Shown in pieces: positions 5,821 through 6,549 of a DNA stretch of 6,549 nucleotides; position 1 is the first letter of the stretch; each line of letters opens with the position of its first letter. A model generated the notes under the pieces. That model had not been told where the DNA came from, did not search any database, and saw only the letters and a program-made list of their open reading frames with translations. Source of the stretch: Synergistaceae bacterium (GTDB lineage Bacteria > Synergistota > Synergistia > Synergistales > Aminobacteriaceae); contig JAFRSL010000167.1 of the NCBI GenBank assembly GCA_017427625.1, forward strand, positions 1-6,549. The letters run 5' to 3'. The translations under genes were made by a program, and so were the position numbers.

Positions 5821-6255
5821 TCACATATTTGCGGCTATGAAGCTCTGCGTGAAGGCAAAAATTTCGTCAGCGATTCCTCTCATTTTGCGGATGCCGAACA
5901 CTCTTCCGCCTAATCCTAGGAGCATAACAGCAGGATTTTCGGTCATAGCAGCATCTGTAACCGTCATATCATGAGCCGACGTATCTCCGGCATCCACAGA
6001 AACCTTCAGTGAGTTGTCCTTCATCCGGGAAATCTCTACGCTGACTCCCAACTCCAAGCCAAGTGCTTCCTTGAATGTGAATTTTGAAGATTCCAGTTTC
6101 GCCTGTATACCGCAGATACCTGTGATTATATTTCTTGTAGCTGATACTTCTTCAAACCCCTTGCTGTCCTCCAGAAAGCCCATGATAGCCTGGCGGACCG
6201 CTTCAGGGGTTATGCTTGCGTTGTACAGCTGGAAGACTTTGGATTTACCGAACAT
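5821..6255 (-). CDS. Conserved-looking hypothetical protein, 144 residues
   Basis: The family is not recognised. The protein reads as a soluble, mixed alpha/beta cytoplasmic domain: an N-terminal MFGKSKVFQLYN strand, a helix (PEAVRQAIMGFLED), strands alternating hydrophobic residues in the middle (GLELGVSVEISRM, SLKVSVDAG), a helix (TVTDAAMTENPAVMLLGLG), and an amphipathic C-terminal helix (GIADEIFAFTQSFIAA). No signal peptide or clear membrane span is seen, although PAVMLLGLGG is hydrophobic. It starts at ATG 6255, 9 bases after the upstream membrane-protein gene, with GGAGG only 4 bases ahead and a second GGAGG 13 bases ahead, the latter inside the neighbour's last codons. Tight spacing implies co-transcription and a shared role. 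A terminator follows at once. The gene itself is well supported; its function is unknown. Confidence 0.8.
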   Translation of the reverse strand: MFGKSKVFQLYNASITPEAVRQAIMGFLEDSKGFEEVSATRNIITGICGIQAKLESSKFTFKEALGLELGVSVEISRMKDNSLKVSVDAGDTSAHDMTVTDAAMTENPAVMLLGLGGRVFGIRKMRGIADEIFAFTQSFIAANM

Positions 6256-6264
6256 TTGTCCTCC

Positions 6265-6516
6265 TTATCCTCCTATCATGTGGTGCAGAACAAAGGCAAA
6301 TATCACAGCAAGACCAAGAACCGCAAGCACAAAAACGAACTCGCCTTTGATCACAAAGCTCATGCAGAACGCTGCCGTTAAATACACCACAGCAAACAGA
6401 GTTGACAATCCTTTATTACTTTCACCGCCAACAAAGAATATGACTGCCGACAGAAAAATCGGAAGAAACCAGACGATAGCATTCCACACGAACTTGAACA
6501 GCGAGGTTATCATCAT
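6265..6516 (-). CDS. Small integral membrane protein, 83 residues, three predicted helices
   Basis: Three hydrophobic stretches cover nearly the whole protein: about 8-30 (FVWNAIVWFLPIFLSAVIFF), 37-56 (LSTLFAVVYLTAAFCMSFVI) and 60-79 (FVFVLAVLGLAVIFAFVL), joined by short polar loops (GGESNKG, KGE). No enzyme motif is visible and the family is not recognised. The ATG at 6516 is preceded by a strong AAGGAGGT (6532-6525) with 8-base spacing. Another ATG at 6523-6521 lies too close to that site and opens a different frame. The gene leads the 144-residue gene by 9 bases, so the two are probably one transcription unit. A promoter is not visible in the 33 bases left of the window, so the unit may extend further upstream. 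Confidence 0.8.
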   Translation of the reverse strand: MMITSLFKFVWNAIVWFLPIFLSAVIFFVGGESNKGLSTLFAVVYLTAAFCMSFVIKGEFVFVLAVLGLAVIFAFVLHHMIGG

Positions 6517-6549
6517 GCGCCATTACCTCCTTCATTAAGAAGTGATTTA

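Noticed and set aside
6014..6538. 174-codon + strand frame opposite the last two genes
   Set aside because: The - strand frames have good ribosome sites, tight operon spacing, a downstream terminator and a coherent membrane-protein pattern; the + strand frame runs across both genes and their gap.

Overview
The window is bacterial and comes from a motile organism: it carries a flagellin gene with a sigma-28-type promoter. The flagellin ends and the lepA sequence suggest an anaerobic gut or rumen lineage, perhaps Synergistota. That assignment is an inference from family memory, not a search result.

Layout. Positions 1-572 hold the 3' end of lepA (elongation factor 4) on the + strand; its start lies outside the window. 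Positions 573-733 separate lepA from a convergent flagellin gene and are packed with small hairpins, including two copies of a 16-base inverted-repeat unit and a likely terminator for the flagellin. Positions 734-4276 (- strand) encode a very large flagellin of 1180 residues. Its ends are canonical, and between them lies an insert of about 900 residues containing three degenerate tandem modules and three unusual cysteines. Its leader (4277-4387) holds a sigma-28-like promoter, a strong Shine-Dalgarno sequence that serves a 14-codon leader ORF rather than the flagellin directly, an ATGA stop/start overlap, and a good match to the CsrA binding consensus.

Just upstream of that promoter, in the opposite direction, sits an orphan IS200/IS605-type (IS1341-like) element, about 4401-5740. 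It holds tnpB broken by a one-base frameshift near 5012. The RuvC catalytic residues are present, but one zinc-finger cysteine is replaced by tyrosine. No tnpA is present. A hairpin and TAGTTCAC right end follow tnpB, and the bases beyond it would be the omega-RNA guide. A degenerate copy of the start of the right-end hairpin lies before tnpB, hinting at an older or nested element.

Positions 5741-5820 are a spacer with a terminator for the last two genes, both on the - strand and probably co-transcribed: a three-helix 83-residue membrane protein (6265-6516) followed after 9 bases by a 144-residue protein of unknown function (5821-6255).

Functionally the window joins translation (lepA), motility (flagellin with possible post-transcriptional control), and a decaying transposon-encoded RNA-guided nuclease next to the flagellin promoter. 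That arrangement recalls TnpB-derived flagellin repressors. However, the frameshift, the retained nuclease residues and a guide that does not match the flagellin promoter by eye argue for an ordinary decaying insertion.
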